Source: DATATV01 sp035551355 (GTDB lineage: Bacteria > Actinomycetota > Actinomycetes > Mycobacteriales > Pseudonocardiaceae). Taken from it: a DNA stretch of 64,000 nucleotides. The stretch spans positions 14,662 through 78,661 of the forward strand of contig DASZNF010000048.1 of NCBI GenBank assembly GCA_035551355.1. Direction: 5' to 3'. This document shows, in pieces, positions 44,607 through 53,434 of this stretch. The translations under genes were made by a program, and so were the position numbers. Position 1 is the stretch's first letter; each line of letters begins with the position of its first letter. The notes beneath the pieces are model-generated. The model was not told the DNA's origin. It worked only from the letters and a program-made list of their open reading frames with translations, and made no database searches.

Positions 44607-45627
44607 TCTCGCCCGAGCCGTCCCGGGACAGCGCCACCAGCCGGGACACCGCGCGCAGGTACTTCTTGCGGTAGCCGCCGGCCAGCATCTCCTCCGGGAA
44701 CAGCTCGGACAACGGGCGGCCGGACACCGCGATCGGGATGTTCCGGTCGTAGAGCCGGTCGCCCAGCGACACCAGCCGCAACGCCACGTCCTGGCCGTCC
44801 ACCGGGTGCACGCCACGCAGGTGCACCGCGCTGACCCCGTCCACCATTCGCCCGTACTTCGACGGGTGCAGGGTGGCCAGATGCGCGCACAGCGCGTCGA
44901 ACTCGTCCAGCGTCGAGCCGGGCCGGGCGGCCGCGGCGGCGTCCAGGTCGGCGTCGGTCAGCGGCGGCGGGGCGTCGGGCAGGCCGCGGTGCCGGAAGTC
45001 CGGGCCGTCCACCCGGATCACGGTGAACTTCGCGGCCAGCGAGTGGATCTCGCGCAGGAAGTCGTCGGCGGCGAACCGGCCCTCGCCCAGTTTGTCCGGC
45101 AGCGTGTTGGAGGTGGCCGCGACGAACACCCCGGCCGCGGTCAGCTCGGACAGCAGCCGGGTGACCAGCATGGTGTCGCCCGGATCGTCCAGTTCGAACT
45201 CGTCGATGGCCAGCAGCCGATGATCCGAGAGCCTGCGCACCGCCTCGGCGAAGCCGAGTGCGCCGACCAGGTGAGTGAGCTCGACGAACGTCCCGTATGC
45301 CTTGGGTTCGGGCACCGCGTGCCACAGCGAGGCCAGCAGGTGGGTCTTGCCAACGCCGAAGCCGCCGTCGAAGTACAGGCCGGGCGGGCCGGTGTCCTTC
45401 TGGCCGCCGAACATCGACCGGAACCGGGACCTGGGCGCGGCGCCTGCCCGCACCCGGGCGGCGAACGCCTCCCCCGCGACAACCGCGGCGGCCTGGCTGG
45501 GCTCGTCGGGGTTCGGGATGTAGGTGGCGAAGCGGACCGCGTCGAACCGGGGCGGCGGGACCAGCGAGGCGATCAGCTCGTCCGCCCCGATCGAGGGGTC
45601 GCGATCGGACAGGCGGGCGACGGACAC
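44590..45627 (-). CDS. zapE: ZapE/AFG1-like ATPase
   Basis: A 345-residue AAA-like ATPase: Walker A GGFGVGKTHLLASL, Walker B LLAIDEFELDD, then VAATSNTLPDKLGEGRF and an R-finger region NIPIAVSGRPLSELFPEEML. This matches the cell-division-associated ZapE/AFG1 family, which binds FtsZ in proteobacteria; the role in actinobacteria is not settled. GTG start 45627, chosen because the upstream 26 residues overlap the divergent gene's promoter. Confidence 0.9.
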   Translation of the reverse strand: MSVARLSDRDPSIGADELIASLVPPPRFDAVRFATYIPNPDEPSQAAAVVAGEAFAARVRAGAAPRSRFRSMFGGQKDTGPPGLYFDGGFGVGKTHLLASLWHAVPEPKAYGTFVELTHLVGALGFAEAVRRLSDHRLLAIDEFELDDPGDTMLVTRLLSELTAAGVFVAATSNTLPDKLGEGRFAADDFLREIHSLAAKFTVIRVDGPDFRHRGLPDAPPPLTDADLDAAAAARPGSTLDEFDALCAHLATLHPSKYGRMVDGVSAVHLRGVHPVDGQDVALRLVSLGDRLYDRNIPIAVSGRPLSELFPEEMLAGGYRKKYLRAVSRLVALSRDGSGEISPRR

Positions 45628-45652
45628 AGCGGCAGCATAGTTTGATGGGGGC

Positions 45653-46405
45653 GTGCAACGACTGCTACCCACCGGGGAACCGGCCGCTGTTGTGGCCGAC
45701 GACACCGAACTGGCGAAGCTCTACGGCTTCCCGGAGAACCTGGACCGGCCCTGGGTGAAGGTGAACTTCATCAGCAGCGCCGACGGGGCGGTCTCGGTGT
45801 CCGGGCGGTCGGCCGGCCTGTCCGACGAGAACGACAAGAAGGTCTTCCTGCTCGGCCGCAAGCTGGCCGATGTGGTGCTGGTCGGCGCGGGCACCGCGCT
45901 GGTCGAGCGCTACCGCGGGGTGCAGCGCGACGAGGTGCCCGACGACTGGCGGGTGGCGCACGGCCTGACGCCGGTGCCGCCGGTGGCGGTGGTCACCCGG
46001 CGCTGTTCCATCGACCCGAGTTCCGGGCTGCTCACCGACACCCAGATCCCGCCGATCATCCTGACCACCGAGGCCGCGCCGGAGCGGCGGCGGGCGGCGC
46101 TGGTCGACGCCGGGGCCGAGGTGATCATCGCCGGCGAGCGGGACGTGGACCCCAAAGCCGCGCTGGATGTGTTGGACGCCAAGGGTTTTCGCCGGGTGTG
46201 CTGCGAGGGCGGGCCGCAGTTGTTCGGGTCGCTGATCGCCGCGGATCTGGTCGACGAGCTCTGCCTGAGCGTGGCGCCGGTGCTGACCGGTGGGGACGCC
46301 CGGCGGATCGCGGTGGGCCCGGCGCCCGACGCGCCGGTGCGGCTGAAGCTGGCCAGCGTGCTGCACGCCGACAATCTGCTTATGCTGCGCTATCTGCGCG
46401 ATTAG
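45653..46405 (+). CDS. Pyrimidine reductase (RibD C-terminal domain) family protein
   Basis: A 250-residue protein of the RibD C-terminal/dihydrofolate-reductase-like fold: WVKVNFISSADGAVSVSGRSAGLS, LRKLADVVLVGAGTAL-like and CCEGGPQLFGSLIAADLVDELCLSVAP. The riboflavin-pathway reductase acts on 5-amino-6-ribosylaminouracil phosphate, but stand-alone actinobacterial copies have uncertain substrates. GTG start. Divergent from the ZapE gene and 42 bp ahead of the DNA ligase. Confidence 0.85.
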   Translation: MQRLLPTGEPAAVVADDTELAKLYGFPENLDRPWVKVNFISSADGAVSVSGRSAGLSDENDKKVFLLGRKLADVVLVGAGTALVERYRGVQRDEVPDDWRVAHGLTPVPPVAVVTRRCSIDPSSGLLTDTQIPPIILTTEAAPERRRAALVDAGAEVIIAGERDVDPKAALDVLDAKGFRRVCCEGGPQLFGSLIAADLVDELCLSVAPVLTGGDARRIAVGPAPDAPVRLKLASVLHADNLLMLRYLRD

Positions 46406-46447
46406 GCTCCACAACGGGTTGGGGCACTTGCGAAGGCGAGGACAGCG

Positions 46448-47536
46448 ATGAGGTTGCCCGTCAAGCCGCCGGTCAAGCCGATGCTGGCCAGTCCCGTGCC
46501 CGGCGTGCCCGAGGGCGGCGGGTGGCTGTTCGAGCCCAAGTGGGACGGGTTTCGCTGCCTGGTGTTCCGGGACGGCGACGAGCTGACCCTGCAGTCGCGT
46601 TCGGGCAAGCCGCTCAACCGGTACTTCCCGGAGATGGTGGCCGCGCTGGGCGCCGCACTGCCGGAGAAGATCGTGCTGGACGGCGAACTGGTGGTGGACC
46701 GGGATGGGCGGCTGGACTTCGACGCGCTGTCCGAACGCGTGCACCCGGCGGCCAGCCGGGTGGCCCTGCTGGCCGAGCGGACCCCGGCGAGATTCGTGGC
46801 CTTCGACCTGCTCGCCGCCGGGGACGCCAGCCTGCTCGACGAGCCCGGCCGGGTGCGCAGGCAGCGGCTGGCCGAGCTGCTGACCCCGGCCGACGCGCTG
46901 CACCTGACCCCGGTCACCGACGATCCGGCGCTGGCCCGGCAGTGGTTCACCCTGTTCGAGGGAGCCGGGCTGGACGGGGTGATCGGCAAGCCGGCCGAGA
47001 AGCCCTACGCGCCGGGCAAGCGCACCATGATCAAGATCAAGCACCGGCGCAGCGCCGACTGTGTGGTGGCCGGCCTGCGCTGGCACCTCAACACCGAACC
47101 GGGCACCGCCGTCGGCTCCCTGCTGCTGGGCCTCTACGACAACTCCGGCCGGCTCAACCACGTCGGCGTGGCCGGGGCGTTCTCCGAGGGGCAGCGCCGG
47201 GACCTGGCCGAGGAGCTGGCCCCGCTGGCCAAGGACGCCGCGCACGATCACCCGTGGCTTGGCGAGCAGGCCGGGGACGGTCGGCGGGTGCCCGGCGGGA
47301 TCAACCGGTGGCGCTCCACCGAGCAGCCGTGGCTGCCGCTGCACCCGGAACGGGTGGTCGAGGTCGGCTACGAGCACACCGAGGGCGGGTATCCGTCCCG
47401 GTTCCGGCACAACGGCCAGTTCGTCCGCTGGCGCCCGGACCGCGATCCGGACTCCTGCGACTACGAGCAGCTCGACGAACCGGCCCGCTACGACCTGGAC
47501 GCGGTGCTGCGCGGCGAGGTCCGCGAACGCGACTGA
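46448..47536 (+). CDS. ligC: ATP-dependent DNA ligase (LigC type)
   Basis: A 362-residue ligase with the nucleotidyltransferase motif EPKWDGFR (catalytic K31), motif III LDGELVVDRDG-like, DGVIGKPAEKPYAPGKR (motif IV/V) and an OB-fold C-terminus ending in the ERVVEVGYEHTEGGYPSRFRH block. Length and lack of nuclease/primase domains match LigC-type minimal ligases of actinobacterial alternative end joining or base excision repair. No Ku gene is adjacent. Confidence 0.9.
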   Translation: MRLPVKPPVKPMLASPVPGVPEGGGWLFEPKWDGFRCLVFRDGDELTLQSRSGKPLNRYFPEMVAALGAALPEKIVLDGELVVDRDGRLDFDALSERVHPAASRVALLAERTPARFVAFDLLAAGDASLLDEPGRVRRQRLAELLTPADALHLTPVTDDPALARQWFTLFEGAGLDGVIGKPAEKPYAPGKRTMIKIKHRRSADCVVAGLRWHLNTEPGTAVGSLLLGLYDNSGRLNHVGVAGAFSEGQRRDLAEELAPLAKDAAHDHPWLGEQAGDGRRVPGGINRWRSTEQPWLPLHPERVVEVGYEHTEGGYPSRFRHNGQFVRWRPDRDPDSCDYEQLDEPARYDLDAVLRGEVRERD

Positions 47537-47542
47537 GCCGGG

Positions 47543-48943
47543 TCAGTGCCCGTCGACGGTGACGACCTCCTCCAGGTCGCGGCCGGTGGTGCGCGGACCG
47601 AGGATGGCCACGTCCAGGCACAGCACGCCGAGCAGCACCGCGGCCCCGCCGAACACGCCACCGGCGCCCAGCGCCGCCAGCACCGAGACCGCCACGAACG
47701 GCAGGATCGCCGAAGCCAGCCGGGACAGCGAATAGCCGATGCCCATGGCGCTGGTGCGCACCCGGGTCGGGAACAGCTCGGTCTGGTAGATGTGGAACGC
47801 GTTGGAGAACACGTTGCTGGACACGGTGAGCAGGAACCCGGCGGTCACGATCAGCGCGGTGTTGGTGCCGAATCCGAAGATCAGGCCGAACACCGCGATG
47901 GCGATGGTCGAGTAGACGATCAGCCACTTGCGTTCCAGTCGCTCCACCATCGGCACCGACACCAGCGCGCCGATCGGGTATCCCAGGAACGACAGGGCGG
48001 CGTAACCGAGCGAGCTGGTGACGGTGTAGCCCTTGCTGACCAGCACCAACGGTGCCATGGTGCCGAAGCCGTAGTAGCCGACGGTCTGCAGGATCTGGAA
48101 GATCCACAACATGATGGTGCGCTTGCGATAGGTGCCCTTGAAGGTGTCGGCCAGGGTGATCCGGCGCGGCTCCACGGCGTGTTCCTGGGCCACGGCTTCC
48201 GTTTCGGCCGGCCGGGCGTCCGGCCGGGCCGCGTACACCCGGGCCTCGACCTGGGCCACCACCGCGTCGGCCTCCTCGGTCCGGCCCCGCGCGACCAGCC
48301 AGCGCGGTGATTCGGGCAGCTTGGTCCGGGCCAGGAAGACGAAGATCGCGCCGATCGCGCCGGCGATCAGCAGCCACCGCCAGCCGGCGATCCCGGCGAA
48401 GGTGGCCTTGCCGACCACCTTGGCCCCGATCAGCGCGGCCAGTGGTACGCCGAGGAAGCCGACCACGTAGGCCCAGGCGATGGCCCGGCCGCGGGCCCGG
48501 CCCGGGATGAACTCGGCCAGGTAGGTGTCGACCAGCACCAGTTCCGAGCCGATGCCGATCCCGGCCAGGAAGCGCAGCACCACGAACACCGTGAGGTTCG
48601 GGGAGAAGCCGCTGGCCAAGGACAGCAGGGCGTAGGAGACGAGATTGATCATGAACATCCGGCGGCGGCCGAACCGGTCGGCCAGCAGCGAGTTCACGTT
48701 GGCGCCGACGAACATGCCGAAGAACGCGCTGGCGATGACCAGCGATTTGCCGGTCGAGCCGAGTTTCCACTCCTCGGTCAGGATCGAGGCCAGCACGCCG
48801 CCGAGGAACACCTCGTACAGGTCGAAGAACGAGCCCAGCCCGACCAGGACCGTCAGCATGCGGTGCCAGCCGGTGATCGGCAGGCGGTCGAGGCGGGCCG
48901 CGGGCGACAACGCGGCTCCGGCCCGGGATTGCTCAGTGCTCAC
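47543..48943 (-). CDS. MFS transporter (sugar/aromatic-acid porter type)
   Basis: A 466-residue 12-TM protein. DRFGRRRMFMINLV between helices 2 and 3, RFLAGIGIGSELVLVDTYLAEFIPG and PESPRWLVARGRTEEA place it in the sugar porter/AAHS-like group. Start GTG 48943 has GGAGGAG six bases upstream and is preferred over the ATG at 49000. It lies 6 bp from the convergent ligC and 71 bp after the PrpD gene on the same strand, so it may transport that enzyme's substrate precursor. Confidence 0.87.
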   Translation of the reverse strand: MSTEQSRAGAALSPAARLDRLPITGWHRMLTVLVGLGSFFDLYEVFLGGVLASILTEEWKLGSTGKSLVIASAFFGMFVGANVNSLLADRFGRRRMFMINLVSYALLSLASGFSPNLTVFVVLRFLAGIGIGSELVLVDTYLAEFIPGRARGRAIAWAYVVGFLGVPLAALIGAKVVGKATFAGIAGWRWLLIAGAIGAIFVFLARTKLPESPRWLVARGRTEEADAVVAQVEARVYAARPDARPAETEAVAQEHAVEPRRITLADTFKGTYRKRTIMLWIFQILQTVGYYGFGTMAPLVLVSKGYTVTSSLGYAALSFLGYPIGALVSVPMVERLERKWLIVYSTIAIAVFGLIFGFGTNTALIVTAGFLLTVSSNVFSNAFHIYQTELFPTRVRTSAMGIGYSLSRLASAILPFVAVSVLAALGAGGVFGGAAVLLGVLCLDVAILGPRTTGRDLEEVVTVDGH

Positions 48944-49014
48944 AACGGACTCCTCCACTTCGGCTTCGCTGCCGATCAAGCATGGTTGCACGACAGGCAA
49001 GAGCCGTGGGCCGG

Positions 49015-50487
49015 TCAGAAGATTCCGTGGGTCGCCGGCGTGGGATCGACGGTCGCGGGCGGGGTGAGTTCGGCCAGTTCAGCGGCGGTCAGGCCGGGCA
49101 GCCGGGTCACCAGGCCGAGGAAGTCGGCTTGCTCCCGAACCGTGAGAATCCCCTCGGTGAGAGCGCGGAACTTTTCCACATACTGATCACGGGCGAACGG
49201 GCGGGCCCCGGCCGGATGGGCGTCGGCCACCGCGATCTCGTCGGTGAGCACCCGGCCGTCGGTCAGGGTGATCTCGACCCGGCCGCCGAACGCGGGTTCG
49301 GCCGCGTGATAGCGGTCGGTCCACTGTGGATCCTCCACGGTGGAGATTGTGCGCCACAGCGCAACGGTTTCCGGGCGGTGCGCGCGTTCGGGGGTGTAGG
49401 AGCGTTCGTGGTGCCAGCCGCCGTCTTCCAGTGCGACGGCGAAGATGTAGGGCAGCGAGTGGTCGAGGGTCTCCCGGCTGGCGTCCGGGTCGTACTTCTG
49501 CGGATCGTTCGCGCCCGAGCCGATCACGTGGTGGGTGTGGTGGCTGGTGTGGATGAGGATCCGTTGCACCGCACCGAAATCCTCGATCCGCGGGCCGAGC
49601 CGGCGGGCCAGGTCGATCAGCGCCTGCGCCTGGTATTCGGCGGAATGTTCCTTCGGGTAGGTGTCCAGGATGGCGCGTTTCGCCTCGCCCGGTCCCGGCA
49701 GGGGCACGGTGTAGGTGGCTTCCGGGCCGGCCAGCAGCCAGGCGAGCACGCCGTCCTGCCCCTCGTAGATCGGGCTGGGCGCGCCCTCGCCCCGCATCGC
49801 CCGGTCCACCGCCTCGATCGCGATCTTCCCGGCAAACGCCGGGGCATAAGCCTTCCACGAGGAAATCGCGCCCTTGCGGGACTGCCGGGTGGTCGTCGTG
49901 GTGTGCAGGGCCTGCCCGATCGACTGGTACACGATCTCGGTGTCCAGACCCAGAAGCGCACCCAGACCACCGGCCACCGACGGGCCGAGGTGCGCGATGT
50001 GGTCGATCTTGTGCTCGTGCAGGCAGATCCCCCGCACCAGATCTACCTGCAACTCGTACCCGGCGGCGATGCCGCGCACCAGCTCCGCACCGCTGCGGCC
50101 GGTGTGCTGAGCCACGGCCAGCAGGGGCGGGATGTTGTCGCCGGGGTGCGAATAGTCCGCGGCCAGGAACGTGTCGTGGAAATCCAGTTCCCGCACCGCG
50201 ACCCCGTTGGCCCAGGCCGCCCACTCCGGCGCGAACCGGCCCGGCACCCCGAACACGCTCGCCCCGGGGCTCGCCGGATGGGCCAGGGCCTGATCGCGGG
50301 CCGCCCGCACCGGCCGCCGGGACAGCGAGGCCGCCGCGACCGCCGCGTTGTCGACCACCCGGTTGATCACCATCTCGGTGACCTCCGGCGGGACCGCGAC
50401 CGGATCGGTGGCCACCTCGGCCAGTTTCCAGGCCAGTTGCTCGGCGCGCGGCAACGACTGCGCGACCCGGACGGGGTGCTCGATCAT
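49015..50487 (-). CDS. prpD: MmgE/PrpD family protein (2-methylcitrate dehydratase-like)
   Basis: A 490-residue PrpD-fold protein: HDTFLAADYSHPGDNIPPLL, TGRSGAELVRGIAAGYELQ and KIDHIAHLGPSVAGGLGALL are signature blocks of 2-methylcitrate dehydratase in propionate catabolism. No prpB or prpC is nearby, so related roles (for example other hydroxy-acid dehydratases) remain open. ATG at 50487, two bases after the EamA stop, so the two are probably co-transcribed with the downstream MFS. Confidence 0.87.
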   Translation of the reverse strand: MIEHPVRVAQSLPRAEQLAWKLAEVATDPVAVPPEVTEMVINRVVDNAAVAAASLSRRPVRAARDQALAHPASPGASVFGVPGRFAPEWAAWANGVAVRELDFHDTFLAADYSHPGDNIPPLLAVAQHTGRSGAELVRGIAAGYELQVDLVRGICLHEHKIDHIAHLGPSVAGGLGALLGLDTEIVYQSIGQALHTTTTTRQSRKGAISSWKAYAPAFAGKIAIEAVDRAMRGEGAPSPIYEGQDGVLAWLLAGPEATYTVPLPGPGEAKRAILDTYPKEHSAEYQAQALIDLARRLGPRIEDFGAVQRILIHTSHHTHHVIGSGANDPQKYDPDASRETLDHSLPYIFAVALEDGGWHHERSYTPERAHRPETVALWRTISTVEDPQWTDRYHAAEPAFGGRVEITLTDGRVLTDEIAVADAHPAGARPFARDQYVEKFRALTEGILTVREQADFLGLVTRLPGLTAAELAELTPPATVDPTPATHGIF

Positions 50488-50489
50488 GG

Positions 50490-51422
50490 TCAGGACTCGG
50501 GCGCGGCGGGCGGGGTGGGCCCTGAGTTCCAGGTCGCGCCGACCGAGGCGGCCACCACCAGCGCGATCGCCGCCCACTGGCCGGGGCCGAGGCCCTGGGA
50601 CAGCACGATCAGGCCGATCAGCGCGCCGACCGCGGGCTCCAGGCTCATCAGCACACCGAACACCCGCGGCGGAATGCGGCGCAGTGCCTCCAGTTCCACC
50701 GAGTAGGGCACCACGCTGGACAGCAGCGCCACGCCGAGCCCGGCGGCCAGCGCCACCGGGTGCAGCATCGCGGTGCCGGCCTGGGCGATGCCGAAGGGCA
50801 CCGCGATCACCGCGGCCACGCTCATCGCGATGGCCAGCCCACCGCCCCCGCTGGTTCGCTCGCCCAGCCGGGCCGACAGCGGGATGTACATGCCCCAGCA
50901 GGCCGCCGCGCCCAGCGCGAACAGCACGCCCAGCCACGGGAGCGAACCGCTGCCGCCCTCGGTGAGCAACACCACACCGCCCGCGGCCAGCAGTGCCCAC
51001 AGCACGTCCAGCACCCGCCGGGACCCCAGCAGGGCCACGGTCAGCGGGCCGAGAAACTCGATGGTCACCGTGACACCCAGCGGAATCCGGGAGATCGCCT
51101 GGTAGAAGGACATGTTCATGGCCGCGAGCACCACGCCGTAGCTCAGCGCCGCGAAGGCGGCCCGGCGGCCGATGCGCAAGGAAGGCCGCCACGCGATCAG
51201 CATCACCGCCGCGCTCAGGCCCAGCCGCAGCCCGACCGCGCCCAGCGCGCCGGTGACGGTGAACAGGCCCTTGGCCAGCGCGGCGCCCAGTTGCACGCTG
51301 ATGATCCCGGCGAACACCAGCATCGGCGGCGGCACGCTACCCAGTCCGCGGCCGGCCAGCTCGACGATCGCCGAGCGCGACCAGCCCCGCCGAGGGCTGC
51401 GTTCCACATGCACCGTGACCAC
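50490..51422 (-). CDS. EamA/RhtA-type drug-metabolite exporter
   Basis: A 310-residue protein with ten TM helices as two EamA repeats (VQLGAALAKGLFTVTGALGA in the first, SYGVVLAAMNMSFYQAISRI; second repeat from LPWLGVLFALGAAACWGMY). It resembles RhtA-type threonine/homoserine exporters. GTG 51422 follows GAAGGGA and is preferred; an upstream GTG at 51485 is possible. It lies directly upstream of PrpD. Confidence 0.83.
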   Translation of the reverse strand: MVTVHVERSPRRGWSRSAIVELAGRGLGSVPPPMLVFAGIISVQLGAALAKGLFTVTGALGAVGLRLGLSAAVMLIAWRPSLRIGRRAAFAALSYGVVLAAMNMSFYQAISRIPLGVTVTIEFLGPLTVALLGSRRVLDVLWALLAAGGVVLLTEGGSGSLPWLGVLFALGAAACWGMYIPLSARLGERTSGGGGLAIAMSVAAVIAVPFGIAQAGTAMLHPVALAAGLGVALLSSVVPYSVELEALRRIPPRVFGVLMSLEPAVGALIGLIVLSQGLGPGQWAAIALVVAASVGATWNSGPTPPAAPES

Positions 51423-51585
51423 CGCTGAAGTCCCTTCTCGTCGGTTCCCGCCGTTGATGGTCGCGTTCGGATCGGCGGTCGTCACGTGGATTTCCACACC
51501 CTGGGAGTGGCGTTTACTACGCTCATACCCGCACCGTGCGAGGCTGCACGGGTCGGAAATCACCCTCCACCAGCAGGAGAACCAC

Positions 51586-53172
51586 GTGCGGCGTCCGCTC
51601 CTCGGCCGTCGAGCCGGGCTCGGCGTCGTTGTCGGTCTGGCCCTGGGCCTGACCGTGTCCTGCACGGTGGGCCCCTCGGACCGGCCCTCGCTGGTGATCG
51701 CGGGCAACGCGCCGAAGTCCGCCAGCACCGCCGGCACGACCCCGTCGGGCCGGCCGAGCACGTTGCCGCCGCTGGAGCGTCCGAGTGATCAGATCAGCTG
51801 GTCGGACTGCTCGGCCGACACCCGCCAGCGCATCGGCGACCCCGCACCCCCGGCCAATCTGAGCTTCCAGTGCGGCCGGGTGATCGCGCCGCTGGACCCC
51901 TCGGCCGACCAGTCCGGCAACGACGACGGCGTGGTGCGGTTGTCCCTGTTGAAGGTGGGTTCCGGCCCGACCCCGCTGGTGGTGGTCAACGACCTGGACG
52001 GCCTGCCCGGCACGCTGTACGCGGCGCGGCTGGCCGCGGAGCTGCCCGCGTCGTTCCTGAAGACCTTCTCGCTGATCGGGCTGGACCGGCGCGGCACCGG
52101 CGGATCGGACGGCGTGCACTGCGTGCCGCAGGCCGACCGGGACCAGATCGCCGGCTACGACCCGGCCGACACCAACCTCGACGATCTGCTCACCGCCAGC
52201 CGGGACGCCAGCCAGCAGTGCGTGCTGGACATGGACACCCGCTCGGCCGCGCTGAACACGATCAACAGCGCCGCCGATCTGGAACTGCTGCGCGGGCAGC
52301 TGGGCCTGACCCGGCTGGACGCCATCGGGCACGGCGAGGGCTCCCGGGTGCTGACCACCTACTCCGACGCCTACCCGGGCAAGGTCGGCCGGTTCGTGCT
52401 GGACGGCGCGCCCGATCCGCAGCTGAACACCAGCGACACCGCGCAGGCCCAGGCCGATTCGGCCGAGGCCACCTTCAACGCGTTCGCGCAGGACTGCGTC
52501 AACCGCGGCAACTGCCCGCTGGGCACGAACGCCCGCGGCGCGCTCACCGCGCTGGTGAGCCAGATCCGGCAGACTCCTCTGTCCACTTCGGACGGAAGTC
52601 AGGTGGATGTCGGGGAGGCATTGCAGGCGGTGCGCACCGGACTGGCCGACCACTCCGAGTGGCCCGCGCTGGCCAGTGCGATCGCCGCGGCCCGCACCGG
52701 CGACGCCTCGGGACTGGCCGCACTGGTCGCGCCCGTGGTGCTGGGCAGCGATTTCGACCCGCCGCGACTGGACGCCGAACTGGTGTCCGGCTGCAACGAC
52801 GAGACCGACCGGCTGGCCCCGGCCCAGGTGTCCGCGGCGATCACCGCGTGGGGCAAGAAGGATCCGTTGTTCGGCGCGGCGTACGCGCAGCAGATGCTGT
52901 GGTGCGCGGCCTGGCCGGTGCCCGATCAGAAGGTGCCCGCCCCAGCCGCCGTCGGCGCCCCGCCGATCCTGGTGCTGTCCACCGCGAACGACCCGGTGAC
53001 CCCGCAGGCGGGCACCCAGAAGGTGGCCAGCGAGCTGGCCGGCGGGGTGCTGGTGAGCTGGCAGGGTTCGGGGCACGGCGCACTGGGCGTCTCCGCGTGC
53101 GCGACCACCGCCGCGACCGGATTCCTGGCCAACGCCACGGTGCCGCAGAACCCCACCAGCTGCCCGCCGTGA
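51586..53172 (+). CDS. Exported alpha/beta-hydrolase-fold protein lacking the Ser nucleophile
   Basis: A 528-residue exported protein related to tripeptidyl aminopeptidases (SlpD/S33 family). Signal segment residues 10-26 with TVSC as a possible lipobox (C26). Family blocks LIGLDRRGTGGSDGV and the RFVLDGAPDP segment are present. The nucleophile elbow reads AIGHGEGS (248-253): Gly250 stands where Ser is expected. The Asp (TANDPVTP) and His (GSGHGALG) are kept. It may be inactive, or a displaced Ser253 may act. GTG start with CAGGAGA upstream. Confidence 0.8.
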   Translation: MRRPLLGRRAGLGVVVGLALGLTVSCTVGPSDRPSLVIAGNAPKSASTAGTTPSGRPSTLPPLERPSDQISWSDCSADTRQRIGDPAPPANLSFQCGRVIAPLDPSADQSGNDDGVVRLSLLKVGSGPTPLVVVNDLDGLPGTLYAARLAAELPASFLKTFSLIGLDRRGTGGSDGVHCVPQADRDQIAGYDPADTNLDDLLTASRDASQQCVLDMDTRSAALNTINSAADLELLRGQLGLTRLDAIGHGEGSRVLTTYSDAYPGKVGRFVLDGAPDPQLNTSDTAQAQADSAEATFNAFAQDCVNRGNCPLGTNARGALTALVSQIRQTPLSTSDGSQVDVGEALQAVRTGLADHSEWPALASAIAAARTGDASGLAALVAPVVLGSDFDPPRLDAELVSGCNDETDRLAPAQVSAAITAWGKKDPLFGAAYAQQMLWCAAWPVPDQKVPAPAAVGAPPILVLSTANDPVTPQAGTQKVASELAGGVLVSWQGSGHGALGVSACATTAATGFLANATVPQNPTSCPP

Positions 53173-53220
53173 CCCTGCTTTTCCCGGCGGGATCGCCCTT
53201 CTCGGCGTAGGAAAATGCGT

Positions 53221-53322
53221 TCAGCTACAGCTGGAGCAACAACCGCAACCGGGCCCGGTGCAATTCGAGCAGCAGCTGCATCCGCCGGCCGTCTGCGGGG
53301 CGTTTTCCGTTGTCTGTTCCAT
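53221..53322 (-). CDS. Small Cys-rich metallothionein-like peptide (33 aa)
   Basis: ATG at 53322 is preceded by GAGGAGG five bases upstream, an excellent ribosome-binding site. The 33-residue product has a 14-residue Cys-free N-terminus (MEQTTENAPQTAGG) then CSCCSNC-TGPG-CGCCSSC-S: eight Cys in two mirror-like CxCCxxC clusters. This density and spacing suggests metal (Cu/Zn) binding, as in short actinobacterial metallothioneins such as MymT in general style. No RiPP modification genes are nearby. It lies between an exported hydrolase and a hypothetical gene. Confident as a real gene; function inferred. Confidence 0.75.
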   Translation of the reverse strand: MEQTTENAPQTAGGCSCCSNCTGPGCGCCSSCS

Positions 53323-53434
53323 CACGGCCTCCTCATGCGTGAATCGAATAAGGCTCTTCCAATATGTGCATGAGAAGTCCGGCCGCACACCGCCACCCGA
53401 GCGATAAGGTCTACTCGACCGGGTGTCGTCCCGG

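Noticed and set aside
53221..53322. Thiopeptide or other RiPP precursor reading of the Cys-rich peptide
   Set aside because: The leader is very short and no dehydratase, cyclodehydratase or transporter genes are nearby.
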